Positions 12,640-24,558 of a stretch of 64,000 nucleotides of DNA are shown piece by piece; within the stretch, counting starts at the first letter, position 1, and every line of letters starts with the position of its first letter. Both the position numbers and the translations under genes were made by a program. The notes under the pieces were generated by a model. It was not told where the DNA came from. It saw only the letters and a program-made list of their open reading frames with translations, and made no database searches. Source of the DNA: Hydrogenophaga sp. (GTDB taxonomy: Bacteria; Pseudomonadota; Gammaproteobacteria; Burkholderiales; Burkholderiaceae_C); the NCBI GenBank assembly GCA_030653975.1, contig JAURYH010000002.1, positions 1 through 64,000 of the forward strand. Reading direction: 5' to 3'.

Positions 12640-12652
12640 GCTGCGGTCCTCC

Positions 12653-13495
12653 TCAGTGTCCGACCGATGCGGCTTGTTCATCGGCCAGCACCGATCCCAG
12701 ATAAGCCTCCTGCACCTTGGGGTTCGCGCGCACCGCCTCGGGTGTGTCAAAAGCGATCACCTCGCCGTACACCACCACCGCGATCTTGTCGGCCAGACCG
12801 AACACCACACCCATGTCGTGCTCCACCGTCAGCAGGGTCTTGCCCACGGTGACTTCGCGGATCAGTTCGATGAAGCGGCTGGTCTCGCTCTTGCTCATGC
12901 CGGCCGTGGGTTCGTCGAGCAGGATCACGTTGGCTCCGCCGGCGATGGTGATGCCGATCTCCAGCGCGCGCTGCTCGGCGTAGGTCAGGTTCATGGCCAG
13001 GGTGTCGTGCTTCTTGTCGAGCCGGATCATGCGCATCAGCTCTTCGGCGCGCTCATTGGCGTCGTCCATGCCGGCCAGAAAGCGGAACAGTGTGTAGCGG
13101 TAACCCAGGCTCCAGAGCACGCCGCAGCGCAGGTTCTCGAACACGCTGAGCTTGGGGAAGATGTTGGTGATCTGAAAACTGCGCGAGAGCCCCAGGCGGT
13201 TGATCTCGAAGGGCTTCTTGCCGTCGATGCGGTGGCCGTTGAGCAGCACTTCGCCGCTGCTGGGTTCGAAGCGGCCCGAGATCAAATTGAACAGCGTGGA
13301 CTTGCCGGCGCCGTTGGGGCCGATGATGGCCACGCGCTCGCCAGAGCGCACCGCGAGGTCCACCCCGCGGATGATCTCGGTCTTGCCGAAGCGCTTGCGC
13401 AGGTTCCGCAGCTCCAATGCGTAATCACCCGCGTGCACGTGGCTCATGGCCTGCTCGAAACGGCCGGTGTCGGTGGTGGGCGTGGCGCTGCTCAT
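12653..13495 (-). CDS. ABC transporter ATP-binding protein (LivG-like)
   Basis: LRNLRKRFGKTEIIRGVDLAVRSGERVAIIGPNGAGKSTLFNLISG; NLTYAEQRALEIG. Confidence 0.93.
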   Translation of the reverse strand: MSSATPTTDTGRFEQAMSHVHAGDYALELRNLRKRFGKTEIIRGVDLAVRSGERVAIIGPNGAGKSTLFNLISGRFEPSSGEVLLNGHRIDGKKPFEINRLGLSRSFQITNIFPKLSVFENLRCGVLWSLGYRYTLFRFLAGMDDANERAEELMRMIRLDKKHDTLAMNLTYAEQRALEIGITIAGGANVILLDEPTAGMSKSETSRFIELIREVTVGKTLLTVEHDMGVVFGLADKIAVVVYGEVIAFDTPEAVRANPKVQEAYLGSVLADEQAASVGH

Positions 13496-14784
13496 TGGGT
13501 CTCCCGGCGCTTGATTTCTTTTTCGATGTCGGTCTGGATCGCGGCCCACTGGGCGCTGAACTGGCGGCGTGTGAGCTCGAAGATGGCCAGGCCGGTCAAG
13601 GTCACGAAGGCCGCGCCAAACCAGCTGCCCGCGGTTTTGGAATGCAGCTCCATGCCGAGGTATTTCACCGAGTCGCCCATCGCCGCGTCGAGCTGCAGGT
13701 GGTAGATCATTTCGACCATCGCACCGCCCCCGAGCAGGACCACCAGCGCGGTCACGCCCAGCGCCAGGTAGGCCACCCAGACCTCGCGCAGCTTGCCGAA
13801 CGCCGCCACGCGCAGGTTCATCATGATCAGGCTGGCGATGCCACCCGGCGCATACATCACCATGAACAGAAAAATCAGCCCGAGGTACAGCAGCCAGGCC
13901 TTGGTCAGCTCGGACAGCAGCACAAAAGCCAGCACCATCAGGATGCCGCCGATGATGGGGCCGAAAAAGAAGGTGGCGCCACCCAGGAAGGTGAACAGCA
14001 GGTAGCCGCCCGAACGCGCCGCGCCCACCACCTCGGCGGTCACGATCTCGAAGTTCAAGGCCCCCAGCCCGCCCGCCACGCCAGCGAAGAAGCCCGCGAT
14101 CATGAAGGCCAGGTACCGCACCTTCTGCGTGTTGTAGCCGATGAACTCGACGCGCTCCGGGTTGTCGCGCACGGCGTTCAGGATGCGGCCCAGCGGCGTG
14201 CGCGTGAACGCAAACATCAGGCCCACGCAGACAAAGGTGTAGACCGCGATCAGGTAATACACCTGGATCGGCGGACCGAAGCTGATGCCCATGAACGGGT
14301 CGCCCACCACGCGGTTGCCCGACACGCCCGCCTCGCCGCCGAAGAACTCCGAGAACATCAGCGACATCGCGAACACCAGTTCGGCCATGCCCAGCGTGAT
14401 CATGGCGAACGGCGTGCCGGCCTTCTTGGTGGTCACGTAGCCGAACAGCACCGCAAAGAACAGCCCCGCCACACCGCCCACCAGCGGCACCAGACTCACC
14501 GGAATCGGGATCTGGCCGTCCGTGGCCGCGTTGAGCGCGTGCATCGCCATGTAGGAGCCCAGGCCGGTGTAGACCGCGTGGCCGAAGCTCAGCATGCCGC
14601 CCTGCCCCAGCAGGATGTTGTAGGACAGGCAGGCGATGATGGCGATGCCCATCTGCGAGAGCATGGTCACCGAGAGGTTGCTGCCGAACACCAGCGGCGC
14701 GAACAGCAGCACCAGCGCAAACAGCGACCAGACGATCCAGCGACCGACGTTGAGGGGTTTGAATTCGTAATAGGCTTTGGTCAT
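13492..14784 (-). CDS. branched-chain amino acid-type ABC permease (LivM-like)
   Basis: Polytopic; SYNILLGQGGMLSFGHAVYTGLGSYMAMHAL; 4-bp overlap with livG-like gene. Confidence 0.92.
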   Translation of the reverse strand: MTKAYYEFKPLNVGRWIVWSLFALVLLFAPLVFGSNLSVTMLSQMGIAIIACLSYNILLGQGGMLSFGHAVYTGLGSYMAMHALNAATDGQIPIPVSLVPLVGGVAGLFFAVLFGYVTTKKAGTPFAMITLGMAELVFAMSLMFSEFFGGEAGVSGNRVVGDPFMGISFGPPIQVYYLIAVYTFVCVGLMFAFTRTPLGRILNAVRDNPERVEFIGYNTQKVRYLAFMIAGFFAGVAGGLGALNFEIVTAEVVGAARSGGYLLFTFLGGATFFFGPIIGGILMVLAFVLLSELTKAWLLYLGLIFLFMVMYAPGGIASLIMMNLRVAAFGKLREVWVAYLALGVTALVVLLGGGAMVEMIYHLQLDAAMGDSVKYLGMELHSKTAGSWFGAAFVTLTGLAIFELTRRQFSAQWAAIQTDIEKEIKRRETQ

Positions 14785-14796
14785 GATTGGCCTTCC

Positions 14797-14873
14797 GCCG
14801 GGCCGTTCCCAAGGAAGGCCAGCGCCCCCTGGGGGGGCAGCGAATACACGGAGTGATGAGCGTGGGGGCACAT
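14797..14873. repeat. intergenic repeat (Comamonadaceae-type GCGCCCCCTGGGGGGGCAGCGA...GTGGGGGC)
   Basis: CCGGGCCGTTCCCAAGGAAGGCCAGCGCCCCCTGGGGGGGCAGCGAATACACGGAGTGATGAGCGTGGGGGC lies in the gap between permease genes. Confidence 0.5.
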
Positions 14874-14878
14874 GGTCT

Positions 14879-15901
14879 CTAGCCTTCTCGCGTACCCAGC
14901 AAGCCCTTGGGCCGGAAGATCAGGATCAGCACCAGGAACAGGTAGGGCAGGATCGGCGCGACCTGTGACAGGGTGAGCTTGAGCACCGAGTTTTCCTTCA
15001 TGGCGTCCGAAGCCTGCAAGCCGAACTGCTGCACCAGGTGGATGAACGAGTAGTCCAGCCCCACGGCAAAGGTCTGGATCACGCCGATCAGCAGCGAGGC
15101 GAGGAAGGCGCCCGAGAGCGAGCCCATGCCGCCCACAACGACGACGACGAAGATCACCGAGCCCACCGTGGCCGCCATGTTGGGCTCGGTCACGAAGGTG
15201 CTGCCGCCGATCACACCGGCCAGTCCGGCCAGGCCGGTGCCGGCGCCGAACACCAGCATCAGCACGCGCGGCACGTTGTGGCCCAGGCTCTCCACCATCT
15301 CGGGGTGGGTGAGCGCGGCCTGGATGATCAGGCCGATGCGGGTGCGGGTCAGCAGCAGCCAGAGAGCCACCAGCATCAGGATCGCCACCAGCATCATGAA
15401 AGCGCGCGTGGCCGGGAACGGCGAGCAGATCACCCCCGCGCCGCCACAGACCTCGCTGGCGACGGCACCCCAGAACATCTCCAGCGTGTCGTTGGCGTGG
15501 TGCACCAGGGTGAAGGCCGGGCCACGCAGCACCTCGGGCGGCACAAACTCCACCGCCGTGCGGCCCCAGATCAGCTGCACCAGCTCCAGAATGATGTACG
15601 AGAGACCGAACGTGACCAGCAGCTCGGGCACATGGCCGAACTTGTGCACCTTGCGCAGGGTCAGCCGTTCAAACAGTGCACCCAGCGCACCCACCACGAG
15701 GGGCGCCACGAACAACCCCGGCCAGAAACCCACCAGCTGGGCGATCGAATAACCGATGTAGGCACCCAGCATGTAGAAGCTGGCGTGCGCAAAATTCAGC
15801 ACCCCCATCATGCTGAAGATGAGGGTGAGTCCCGAGCTCAACAGAAACAGCAGCAAGCCGTAGCTGACACCGTTGAGCATGGAGATGATGATGAACTCCA
15901 T
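14879..15901 (-). CDS. branched-chain amino acid-type ABC permease (LivH-like)
   Basis: MEFIIISMLNGVSYGLLLFLLSSGLTLIFSMMGVLNFAHASFYMLGAYIGY. Confidence 0.93.
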   Translation of the reverse strand: MEFIIISMLNGVSYGLLLFLLSSGLTLIFSMMGVLNFAHASFYMLGAYIGYSIAQLVGFWPGLFVAPLVVGALGALFERLTLRKVHKFGHVPELLVTFGLSYIILELVQLIWGRTAVEFVPPEVLRGPAFTLVHHANDTLEMFWGAVASEVCGGAGVICSPFPATRAFMMLVAILMLVALWLLLTRTRIGLIIQAALTHPEMVESLGHNVPRVLMLVFGAGTGLAGLAGVIGGSTFVTEPNMAATVGSVIFVVVVVGGMGSLSGAFLASLLIGVIQTFAVGLDYSFIHLVQQFGLQASDAMKENSVLKLTLSQVAPILPYLFLVLILIFRPKGLLGTREG

Positions 15902-16066
15902 GGATCCTGCCTTTCGAGGGCGAAACGTGGGGGAGGGGTGAGCGGGGTGAGCGGGGTGAGTATGGCCTGTCGGGAACGCCACCGCTATCAGCAGCAGGTC
16001 AAACCAGCAACCCCGCGATGCAGCGGTCCAGCCACATCACCGGAGCGAAATGCCTCAACCCAGAAC

Positions 16067-16140
16067 GCGGCGGAACTGGCTCTGCCAGGCCGCACCGCGT
16101 TGCCCCCTTGAGGGGGTGACGCGAAGCGGCGCGGGGGTGC
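16067..16140. repeat. intergenic palindromic repeat (family D)
   Basis: GCGGAACTGGCTCTGCCAGGCC...GCCCCCTTGAGGGGGTGACGCGAAGCGGCGCGGGGGT, homologous to 11872-11944. Confidence 0.65.
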
Positions 16141-16144
16141 TTCC

Positions 16145-17377
16145 TTATCCAGGTCGCTTCATCTGGCAGCTCGTCGGCGTGCTGGACACGTAAGACGGGT
16201 ACTCCTTCACCGGGGCCAGCGTCATGCCGGTGTTCTCCGGGCTGTAGGGGTACTTCTTGTCGGCCTTCTGCCAGACCGTCAGGTACAGCGGCTGCTGCAA
16301 CTGGTGGTCCAGCTTGCGCATCTCCACCTCGCCGTTGAAGTTGTTGACCTTGATGCCCTCCATGGCGGCGGCCACCTTCACCGGGTCGGTGGACTTGGCC
16401 TTGGCCATGGCCGCACCGAGCACGTTGAACGCCGTCGGAATGGCGCCTGTGTACATGTCGTCCTTGTACCTGGCCTTGAAGTCGTCGCCCCACTTGCCCA
16501 TGTCGCCACCCATGTTGTAGTGCTGGTAGGCCACCTGGTACACGCGGCCTTCGCCACCCGTGCCGAGTGCCGTGGGCGTGCCGGTGACGCCGGTGTAGTA
16601 GGTGTAGAACTTGCCGGTGTAGCCGCCTTCGTTGGCGGCCTTGATCAGCAGCGCCAGGTCGGAGCCCCAGTTGCCGGTGATCACGGTGTCGGCGCCCGAT
16701 GCCTTGATCTTGGCGATGTAGGGCGCGAAGTCGCGCACCTGGGCCAGCGGGTGCAGGTCTTCGCCGACGATCTTCACGTCCGGGCGCTTGCGGGCCAGGT
16801 TTTCCTTGGCGAACTTGGCGACCTGCTGGCCGTGCGAGTAGTTCTGGTTGAGCAGATAAACATTCTTGACGTCCTTCTGGTCCTTCATGAAGGTGGTCAT
16901 GGCCTCCATCTTCATGGAGGTGTCGGCGTCAAAGCGGAAGTGCCAGTAGCTGCACTTGCTGTTGGTGAAATCGGGGTCCACGGCAGCGTAGTTGAGGAAG
17001 ATCACTTCCTTGCCGGGGTTGCGCTCGTTGTGCTTGTTGACCGCGTCGATCAGCGCACCCGCCACCGAGGAACCGTTGCCCTGGGTGATGTAACGCACGC
17101 CCTGGTCCAGCGCGGCCTTGAAGGCGTTCAGGCTTTCGGCCGGGCTGAGCTTGTTGTCGAACGCCACCATCTCGAACTTCACGCCGGCGGGGTTGCTGGC
17201 ACTGAACTTTTCGGCGAAATACTGCCAGCTGCGCAACTGGTTCATGCCCACCGGGCCCATCAAGCCAGTCTGCGGGTCGATCAACGCGATCTTGACCGTC
17301 TCCCCTTTCTGGGCATGGGCGCTGAGCAGGGTCAGCGACAAGGCGGCGATGGCAACGGATTTCAAGGCAAACGACAT
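16145..17377 (-). CDS. ABC transporter substrate-binding protein (LivK/amino-acid type)
   Basis: Signal peptide MSFALKSVAIAALSLTLLSAHAQ; KIALIDPQTGLMGPVGMNQLRSWQYFAEKF; adjacent to the liv-type genes. Confidence 0.9.
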   Translation of the reverse strand: MSFALKSVAIAALSLTLLSAHAQKGETVKIALIDPQTGLMGPVGMNQLRSWQYFAEKFSASNPAGVKFEMVAFDNKLSPAESLNAFKAALDQGVRYITQGNGSSVAGALIDAVNKHNERNPGKEVIFLNYAAVDPDFTNSKCSYWHFRFDADTSMKMEAMTTFMKDQKDVKNVYLLNQNYSHGQQVAKFAKENLARKRPDVKIVGEDLHPLAQVRDFAPYIAKIKASGADTVITGNWGSDLALLIKAANEGGYTGKFYTYYTGVTGTPTALGTGGEGRVYQVAYQHYNMGGDMGKWGDDFKARYKDDMYTGAIPTAFNVLGAAMAKAKSTDPVKVAAAMEGIKVNNFNGEVEMRKLDHQLQQPLYLTVWQKADKKYPYSPENTGMTLAPVKEYPSYVSSTPTSCQMKRPG

Positions 17378-17557
17378 GGCTGGGTCTCCTGAAGGTGGAA
17401 AACCTTAGCGTAGCCTGACAGCCCGGCAAACCCCTCAGGGATTGCCCCTAGCAGCTATCGCGCAGGCGACTGTGCGCTCGCACAAGCCTAGCATCCGACA
17501 GACGACACAGGCCCGCTGCCGCGGTTCGTGCGGGCAGGCGTGACAACCGGTTCGGAC

Positions 17558-18831
17558 TCAGGGCCGCTGCATCTGGCAGCTCGTGGGCCCGCTGATTTCC
17601 GATGCGCTCATGTAGCGCACCGGCGCAAAGGTGTGGCCCGTGTCCTCGGCCGCGCGCGGATACCGCCCGTCCACCTTCTGCCAGCGCGAGACATAGAGCC
17701 CCTGCTGCAACTGGTGGTCGTCGGCGCGCATGTGCACCGGCCCGCTGAACCCCGGAAACACCATGCCGCTCAGGCGGCCGGCCACGCGCGCTGCGTCGGT
17801 GGTCTGGGCATGGGTCATCGCCTGCAGCAGCATGGACATGCCGTCGAACGCGGCGTACACCACCAAGTCTTCACCATAGCGGTCGCGAAACGCGGTGGCC
17901 AGGCCGGCGATGGCGCCCGGCTGGTTGGTGTGGTTGTTGGCCACCTGGTACACCGGCAGGCGACCGTCGCCCGAAGCCAGGAGTTCGGGCACACCTTTGA
18001 GGCCGGGGTAATAAGCGTAGAGCGGCAGCTTGACGCCCTGCTTCTGCATCGACTTCACCAGCCCCCGCAGATCAGCGCCCCAGTTGCCCGTGACCACGGC
18101 CTGCGCTCCGGACTCGGCGATCCGGCGCACATGGGGCGCGAAATCCTGACCCACAAAAGGCGGGTGCAGCTCGTCGCCCACGATCTGGATATCGGGCCGT
18201 TCCAGCGCCAGCGCATCGCGGAAGTAGCGGGAGAACTGTTGCCCGTGGGCGTAGTTCTGATTCAGCAGGTAAACGCTTTTCAGCGCGGACTGCGAGGCCA
18301 TGAAAAGGGCCAGCGCCCGCGTCTTCATGGTCGTGTCGGCGTCGATGCGGAAGTGCCAGAAGCTGCACATCTCGTTGGTCAGCGCCGGGTCCATCGCGGC
18401 GTAGTTGATGTAGAGCACCGCCTGTTCGGGGTTGCGGGCGTTGTGCCGCGTCACCGCATCGGAAATCGCCGCCGCCACCCCGGAGCCGTTGCCTTGCACG
18501 ACGTAGCGAAAGCCCTGGTCGATGGCCGCCTTGAGCGCGTCCAGGCTTTCCTTGGGTGAACCCTTGTTGTCAAAACCCGCCACAACAAAACGCACACCCG
18601 CCGGGTTGCCCGGACCGGCCATCCGCTCGGCCATGAACTGCCAGCTGCGCAGGCTGTTGCGGCCGATGTCGGCCGCCGGGCCGGAAAGCGGATCGATGAA
18701 GGCGATGCGCACCACCTTCTGTGGCGCATCGGCGGCCCAGGCCGGGCCGCCCAGGCCCGCCCAGGCCAGTGCGCCCAGCAACGCCCACCGCAGCCAGCGC
18801 CGCACCCCCGACAAAGGCCCGCATCCAGACA

Positions 18832-18835
<4 letters not shown>
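17558..18835 (-). CDS. second ABC substrate-binding protein paralog
   Basis: KVVRIAFIDPLSGPAADIGRNSLRSWQFMAERM; similar along its length to the protein at 16145-17377. Confidence 0.88.
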
Positions 18836-20475
<1,640 letters not shown>

Positions 20476-20504
20476 GGGGTTCTCCTGGAATGGCTTGAAA
20501 GAAA

Positions 20505-20522
20505 AACGAACGGTCGTGCGTT
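20505..20522. promoter_or_regulatory. dyad operator copy 2 (AACGAACGGTCGTGCGTT)
   Basis: 14/18 palindromic (AACGNACGNNCGTNCGTT); 30 bp upstream of the acyl-CoA ligase ATG; same core as 11777. Confidence 0.78.
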
Positions 20523-20628
20523 TAATCCACCCAGCATCATGCCTCAACAACGCGCGCTGGCCGTAGCGGGTTGCCCCGGATAGCCCACCCGGGTGTGGGT
20601 GCAAGTCGTCCCGGTGACAATGCGCCGC

Positions 20629-22161
20629 ATGACCCCGCCCCATGCCCTGCCGCCCGCGCCCGCCACCGATGCCCCGACCAGCTGGACGCACCGCTTCGCC
20701 GGCCTCGGCCGCGAGTTCTACACCGAGCTGCGCCCCTCGCCCCTGCCCGCCCCCTACTGGGTCGGCCGCAACCCCGCGCTGGCGCGCGAGCTCGGGCTGG
20801 ACGACGCCTGGATGGCGAGCGATCAAGCCCTGCAGGCCTTCACCGGCAACCAGCTGCTGCCCGGCATGCGCCCGCTCGCCAGCGTCTACAGCGGCCACCA
20901 GTTCGGCCAGTGGGCCGGCCAGCTCGGTGACGGCCGGGCGATCCTGCTCGGCGAACTGGCCAGCACCGATGGCCCGCAAGAGATCCAGCTCAAAGGCGCC
21001 GGGCGCACGCCGTATTCGCGCGGGGGCGACGGCCGCGCCGTGCTGCGCAGCTCCATCCGCGAATTTCTCTGCAGCGAAGCCATGCACGGCCTGGGCATCC
21101 CCACCAGCCGCGCGCTCTGTGTCACCGGCTCCGACCAGCCGGTGCGCCGCGAAGAGATCGAAACCGCGGCCGTCGTCACGCGGGTGGCACCCAGCTTCAT
21201 CCGCTTCGGCCACTTCGAACACTTCTCCCACAGCGGCCAGCACGAACAGTTGCGCGCGCTGGCCGATTTCGTCATCGACCACTTCTACCCCGACTGCCGC
21301 GCCCTGCCCGGCAACGCCTACGCCAACCTGCTCGAAGCCGTGGGCGGGCGCACCGCCGAGATGGTCGCGCAGTGGCAGGCCGTGGGCTTCTGCCACGGCG
21401 TGATGAACACCGACAACATGAGCATCCTGGGCCTGACCATCGACTACGGGCCGTTCCAGTTTCTCGACGCCTACAACCCGCGCCACATCTGCAACCACAG
21501 CGACAGCGCCGGGCGCTACCGCTACATGCGCCAGCCCGGCATCGCGCACTGGAACCTGTTCTGCCTGGGCCAGGCCCTGCTGCCGCTGATGGACGACCAG
21601 CAGCAGGCGCTGGACGCGCTCGAGCCCTACAAGGCCCTGTTCCCCGCGGCGCTGCAGCGGCGCATGGGCGCCAAGCTCGGCCTCGACAACGTGATGGCCG
21701 GCGACGAAGCGCTCACCGAGCAGCTGATGGCGCTCATGGCGCAGGACGCGGTGGACTTCACCCTCTTCTGGCGCCGCCTCTCGCACGCCGTGGCCGGCTT
21801 TGCCGATCCGGACGCGCGCGCGGCCGCGTCCAGCGCGGCCATCGAGCCGGTGCGCGACCTGTTCCTGCAGCGCGAAGCCTTCGACGCCTGGGCCCTGCAG
21901 TGGCGCGGGCGGCTGCAGAGCCAGCCCGGTTTTGACGCCCGCCTCACCCAGGTGCTGATGCTCTCGACCAACCCGCAGCTCGTGCTGCGCAACCACCTGG
22001 GCGAGATCGCCATCCAGCGCGCCCGCGAGGGCGACTTCACCGCCCTGCAGCGCCTGCAGACCGCGCTGGAGACCCCGTTCACCGAGCTGCCCGGCCACGA
22101 CGACCTGGCCGGCTTTCCGCCCGACTGGGCGGCCCAGATTGAAATCAGCTGTTCATCGTGA
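20629..22161 (+). CDS. selO: protein adenylyltransferase SelO (YdiU family)
   Basis: [100 protein letters not shown]; ends ISCSS. Confidence 0.95.
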   Translation: MTPPHALPPAPATDAPTSWTHRFAGLGREFYTELRPSPLPAPYWVGRNPALARELGLDDAWMASDQALQAFTGNQLLPGMRPLASVYSGHQFGQWAGQLGDGRAILLGELASTDGPQEIQLKGAGRTPYSRGGDGRAVLRSSIREFLCSEAMHGLGIPTSRALCVTGSDQPVRREEIETAAVVTRVAPSFIRFGHFEHFSHSGQHEQLRALADFVIDHFYPDCRALPGNAYANLLEAVGGRTAEMVAQWQAVGFCHGVMNTDNMSILGLTIDYGPFQFLDAYNPRHICNHSDSAGRYRYMRQPGIAHWNLFCLGQALLPLMDDQQQALDALEPYKALFPAALQRRMGAKLGLDNVMAGDEALTEQLMALMAQDAVDFTLFWRRLSHAVAGFADPDARAAASSAAIEPVRDLFLQREAFDAWALQWRGRLQSQPGFDARLTQVLMLSTNPQLVLRNHLGEIAIQRAREGDFTALQRLQTALETPFTELPGHDDLAGFPPDWAAQIEISCSS

Positions 22162-22580
22162 AGGACCCCGCCATGACGTTCCCCATCCAGAAAACCGATG
22201 CCGAGTGGCGCGCCCTGCTCGCTGAAAAAGGCGCCGAACCCGCCGCCTTCGAAGTGACCCGCCGCGCCCACACCGAGCGCCCCTTCACCGGCAAATACGA
22301 AGAAGTCTGGGCCGACGGCAGCTACCACTGCATCTGCTGCGGCAACCACCTGTTCGACGCCGGCACCAAGTTCGACGCCGGCTGCGGCTGGCCCAGCTTC
22401 TGGAAGGCCATCCCCGGCGCCATCACCGAGATCACCGACCGCAGCCACGGCATGGCGCGCGTGGAAACGGTGTGCAGCCAGTGCGGCGCGCACCTGGGCC
22501 ACGTGTTCGAAGACGGCCCGGCGCCCTCGGGCCTGCGTTACTGCATGAACTCGGCCTCGCTGGAGCACCAGCCCGACTGA
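22158..22580 (+). CDS. msrB: peptide-methionine (R)-S-oxide reductase MsrB
   Basis: [53 protein letters not shown] at 22158 overlaps the selO stop; internal ATG at 22173. Confidence 0.94.
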   Translation: MKDPAMTFPIQKTDAEWRALLAEKGAEPAAFEVTRRAHTERPFTGKYEEVWADGSYHCICCGNHLFDAGTKFDAGCGWPSFWKAIPGAITEITDRSHGMARVETVCSQCGAHLGHVFEDGPAPSGLRYCMNSASLEHQPD

Positions 22581-22633
22581 GCCCGCCTCGCGCGCGGGGA
22601 ACGGCCGGCCGCGCTCTCGTGTCCAATAGCCCC

Positions 22634-22888
22634 ATGACCCAAGCCTCTGCCCCCAACGCCCCGGCCGCAGCGCTGACGACCGCCGACACCGAGCGCCGCC
22701 TCACCGAACTCGAGATCAAGGCCAGCTACGCCGACGACCTGCTCGACACGCTGAACGCCGTGGTCGCCCGTCAGCAGGAACAGATTGACCTGTTGCTGCG
22801 CGAGCTCGGCCACCTGCGCCGCCAGGGCGCTGACGAGGGTTCGGCGCCCGCGCGCAACCTGCGCGACGAGCTGCCGCCCCACTACTGA
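22634..22888 (+). CDS. SlyX family protein
   Basis: RRLTELEIKASYADDLLDTLNAVVARQQEQIDLLLRELGHLRRQ coiled coil and C-terminal LPPHY. Confidence 0.85.
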   Translation: MTQASAPNAPAAALTTADTERRLTELEIKASYADDLLDTLNAVVARQQEQIDLLLRELGHLRRQGADEGSAPARNLRDELPPHY

Positions 22889-22896
22889 ACCGAACC

Positions 22897-23424
22897 ATGG
22901 ACATCCTGGCGCATGGGTTGTGGGCGGGTGCCGGTCTGGTGGCGTTGTCGCACGCCAGACCGGTGGACAAACCCACCCTGGCCTGGGCGGTGGCGCTGGC
23001 GGTGCTGCCCGACGTGGTGCACACGCTGCCCGTGGCGGCCTGGGCCTTGATCAACGGCACGCCAGGCGCCTGGCTCAGCTACGCCACCGCCTCGCCGGGC
23101 GGTGAACCCGATTTCCCGGCCTGGGTGGCCTTCTGGTCGCACCAGGTGCACTGCGTGTTTCACAGCGCCCTGGTGGCCGCCGCGGTGACGGCCCTGCTCT
23201 GGGCCTGGCTGCGCCGGCTCTGGCTGCCCCTGCTCGGCTGGTGGTCGCACATCGTCATCGACGTGTTCACCCACTCGGCCGACTTCTACCCCTCGCCCGT
23301 TTTCTACCCCATCACCTACTGGGGCTTCGACGGCCTCGCCTGGAACACGCCCGGGTTCATGGCGCTGAACTACGCCGCCCTGCTGGTCGTCGGCGTCTGG
23401 CTCTGGCGAAAGCGCCGCGCCTGA
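22897..23424 (+). CDS. membrane protein, possible metal-dependent hydrolase-like fold
   Basis: MDILAHGLWAGAGLVAL...WWSHIVIDVFTHSADFYPSPVFYPITYWGFDG; several TM segments and conserved His/Asp. Confidence 0.65.
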   Translation: MDILAHGLWAGAGLVALSHARPVDKPTLAWAVALAVLPDVVHTLPVAAWALINGTPGAWLSYATASPGGEPDFPAWVAFWSHQVHCVFHSALVAAAVTALLWAWLRRLWLPLLGWWSHIVIDVFTHSADFYPSPVFYPITYWGFDGLAWNTPGFMALNYAALLVVGVWLWRKRRA

Positions 23425-23430
23425 ACCGGT

Positions 23431-24276
23431 TCAGGCCACCGCGGCCGCGGCCACCGGGCTCGCGGTGCTGATGACCGGCTCGATCCCCGCGTAATCGCCC
23501 AGGCCATCGGGCCAGGGCGTGAGGATCTCAAAGCCGGTGTCCGTCACCGCCACCATGTGTTCCCACTGCGCCGAGAGCGAGCGGTCGCGCGTGACCACCG
23601 TCCAGCCGTCGGACAGCTCCTTGGTCTCGCGCCTGCCCGCGTTGATCATGGGTTCCACCGTGAACACCATGCCCGGCGCCAGCTTCAGGCCCGTGTTGCG
23701 CTGGCCGTAGTGCAAGACCTGCGGCTCGTCGTGGTAGATCTGCCCGATGCCGTGGCCGCAGTACTCACGCACCACGCTGAAACCCGCCGCGTGCGCCACC
23801 GTCTGGATCGCGTGGCCCACATCGCCCAGCGTCGCGCCCGGGCGCACCTGCTGGATGCCCGCGCGCATCGCCTCGTAGGTCGTGCGCACCAGGCGCCTGG
23901 CCAGAATGCCCGGCTCGCCCACGCAATACATGCGGCTCGTGTCACCAAACCAGCCGTCCTTGATCAGCGCCACGTCGATGTTGACGATGTCGCCGTCCTT
24001 CAGCTTCTTGTCCGACGGGATGCCGTGGCAGATCACGTGGTTCACCGAAGCGCAGATCGTCTTCGGGTAGCCGTGGTAACCGATGTTGGCCGGCACCGCC
24101 TTCAGCTCGTGCACGATGTGGTCGTGGCAGAGCCGGTCCAGCTCGTCGGTCGTCACGCCCGGCTTCACGTGTTCGCCGATCATGCGCAACACGTCGGCGG
24201 CCAGTTGCCCGGCGCGCCGCGCCATGTCGATCTCGGCCGGCGTCCTGCGGCTTACCCCCTTCTTGCCGCCCGTCAT
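23431..24276 (-). CDS. map: type I methionyl aminopeptidase
   Basis: GYPKTICASVNHVICHGIPSDKKLKDGDIVNIDVALIKDGWFGDTSRMY; EYCGHGIGQIYHDEPQV; MVFTVEPMIN. Confidence 0.95.
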   Translation of the reverse strand: MTGGKKGVSRRTPAEIDMARRAGQLAADVLRMIGEHVKPGVTTDELDRLCHDHIVHELKAVPANIGYHGYPKTICASVNHVICHGIPSDKKLKDGDIVNIDVALIKDGWFGDTSRMYCVGEPGILARRLVRTTYEAMRAGIQQVRPGATLGDVGHAIQTVAHAAGFSVVREYCGHGIGQIYHDEPQVLHYGQRNTGLKLAPGMVFTVEPMINAGRRETKELSDGWTVVTRDRSLSAQWEHMVAVTDTGFEILTPWPDGLGDYAGIEPVISTASPVAAAAVA

Positions 24277-24518
24277 GCCACCGCCTCCAGGCCGGCGGGC
24301 GGCACGCTCCGGAGACTCGCCGGCGGCGACGCCTGCCGCTCCGACTCGATCAGCAGCTGGCAGATCTCGCCGTGGCACAGCGTCGGGTTCAGCTCCGACA
24401 ACATGCCCACGCGCAGCCAGTGTTCGGCCTGCGCGTTCATGGAGCGGCTCAGCGCCCCACTGGTCAGACGCAGGTTTTCATGCATCTGCTCTGAAATCTT
24501 GATGATGCCCATGGCCAT
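24273..24518 (-). CDS. ParD-like (antitoxin-like) family protein
   Basis: MAMGIIKISEQMHENLRLTSGALSRSMNAQAEHWLRVGMLSELNPTLCHGEICQLLIE; overlaps map start by 4 nt. Confidence 0.75.
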   Translation of the reverse strand: MAMGIIKISEQMHENLRLTSGALSRSMNAQAEHWLRVGMLSELNPTLCHGEICQLLIESERQASPPASLRSVPPAGLEAVA

Positions 24519-24520
24519 CC

Positions 24521-24558
24521 CTTGTATACGGTTTGTAGCTGGTTCGTATATTACCAAG
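24521..24558. promoter_or_regulatory. inverted repeat CTTGTATACG-N14-CGTATATTACCAAG, candidate autoregulatory operator
   Basis: TATACG (24525-24530) and CGTATA (24545-24550), flanked by CTTG/CAAG; immediately upstream of the ParD-like ATG. Confidence 0.55.
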
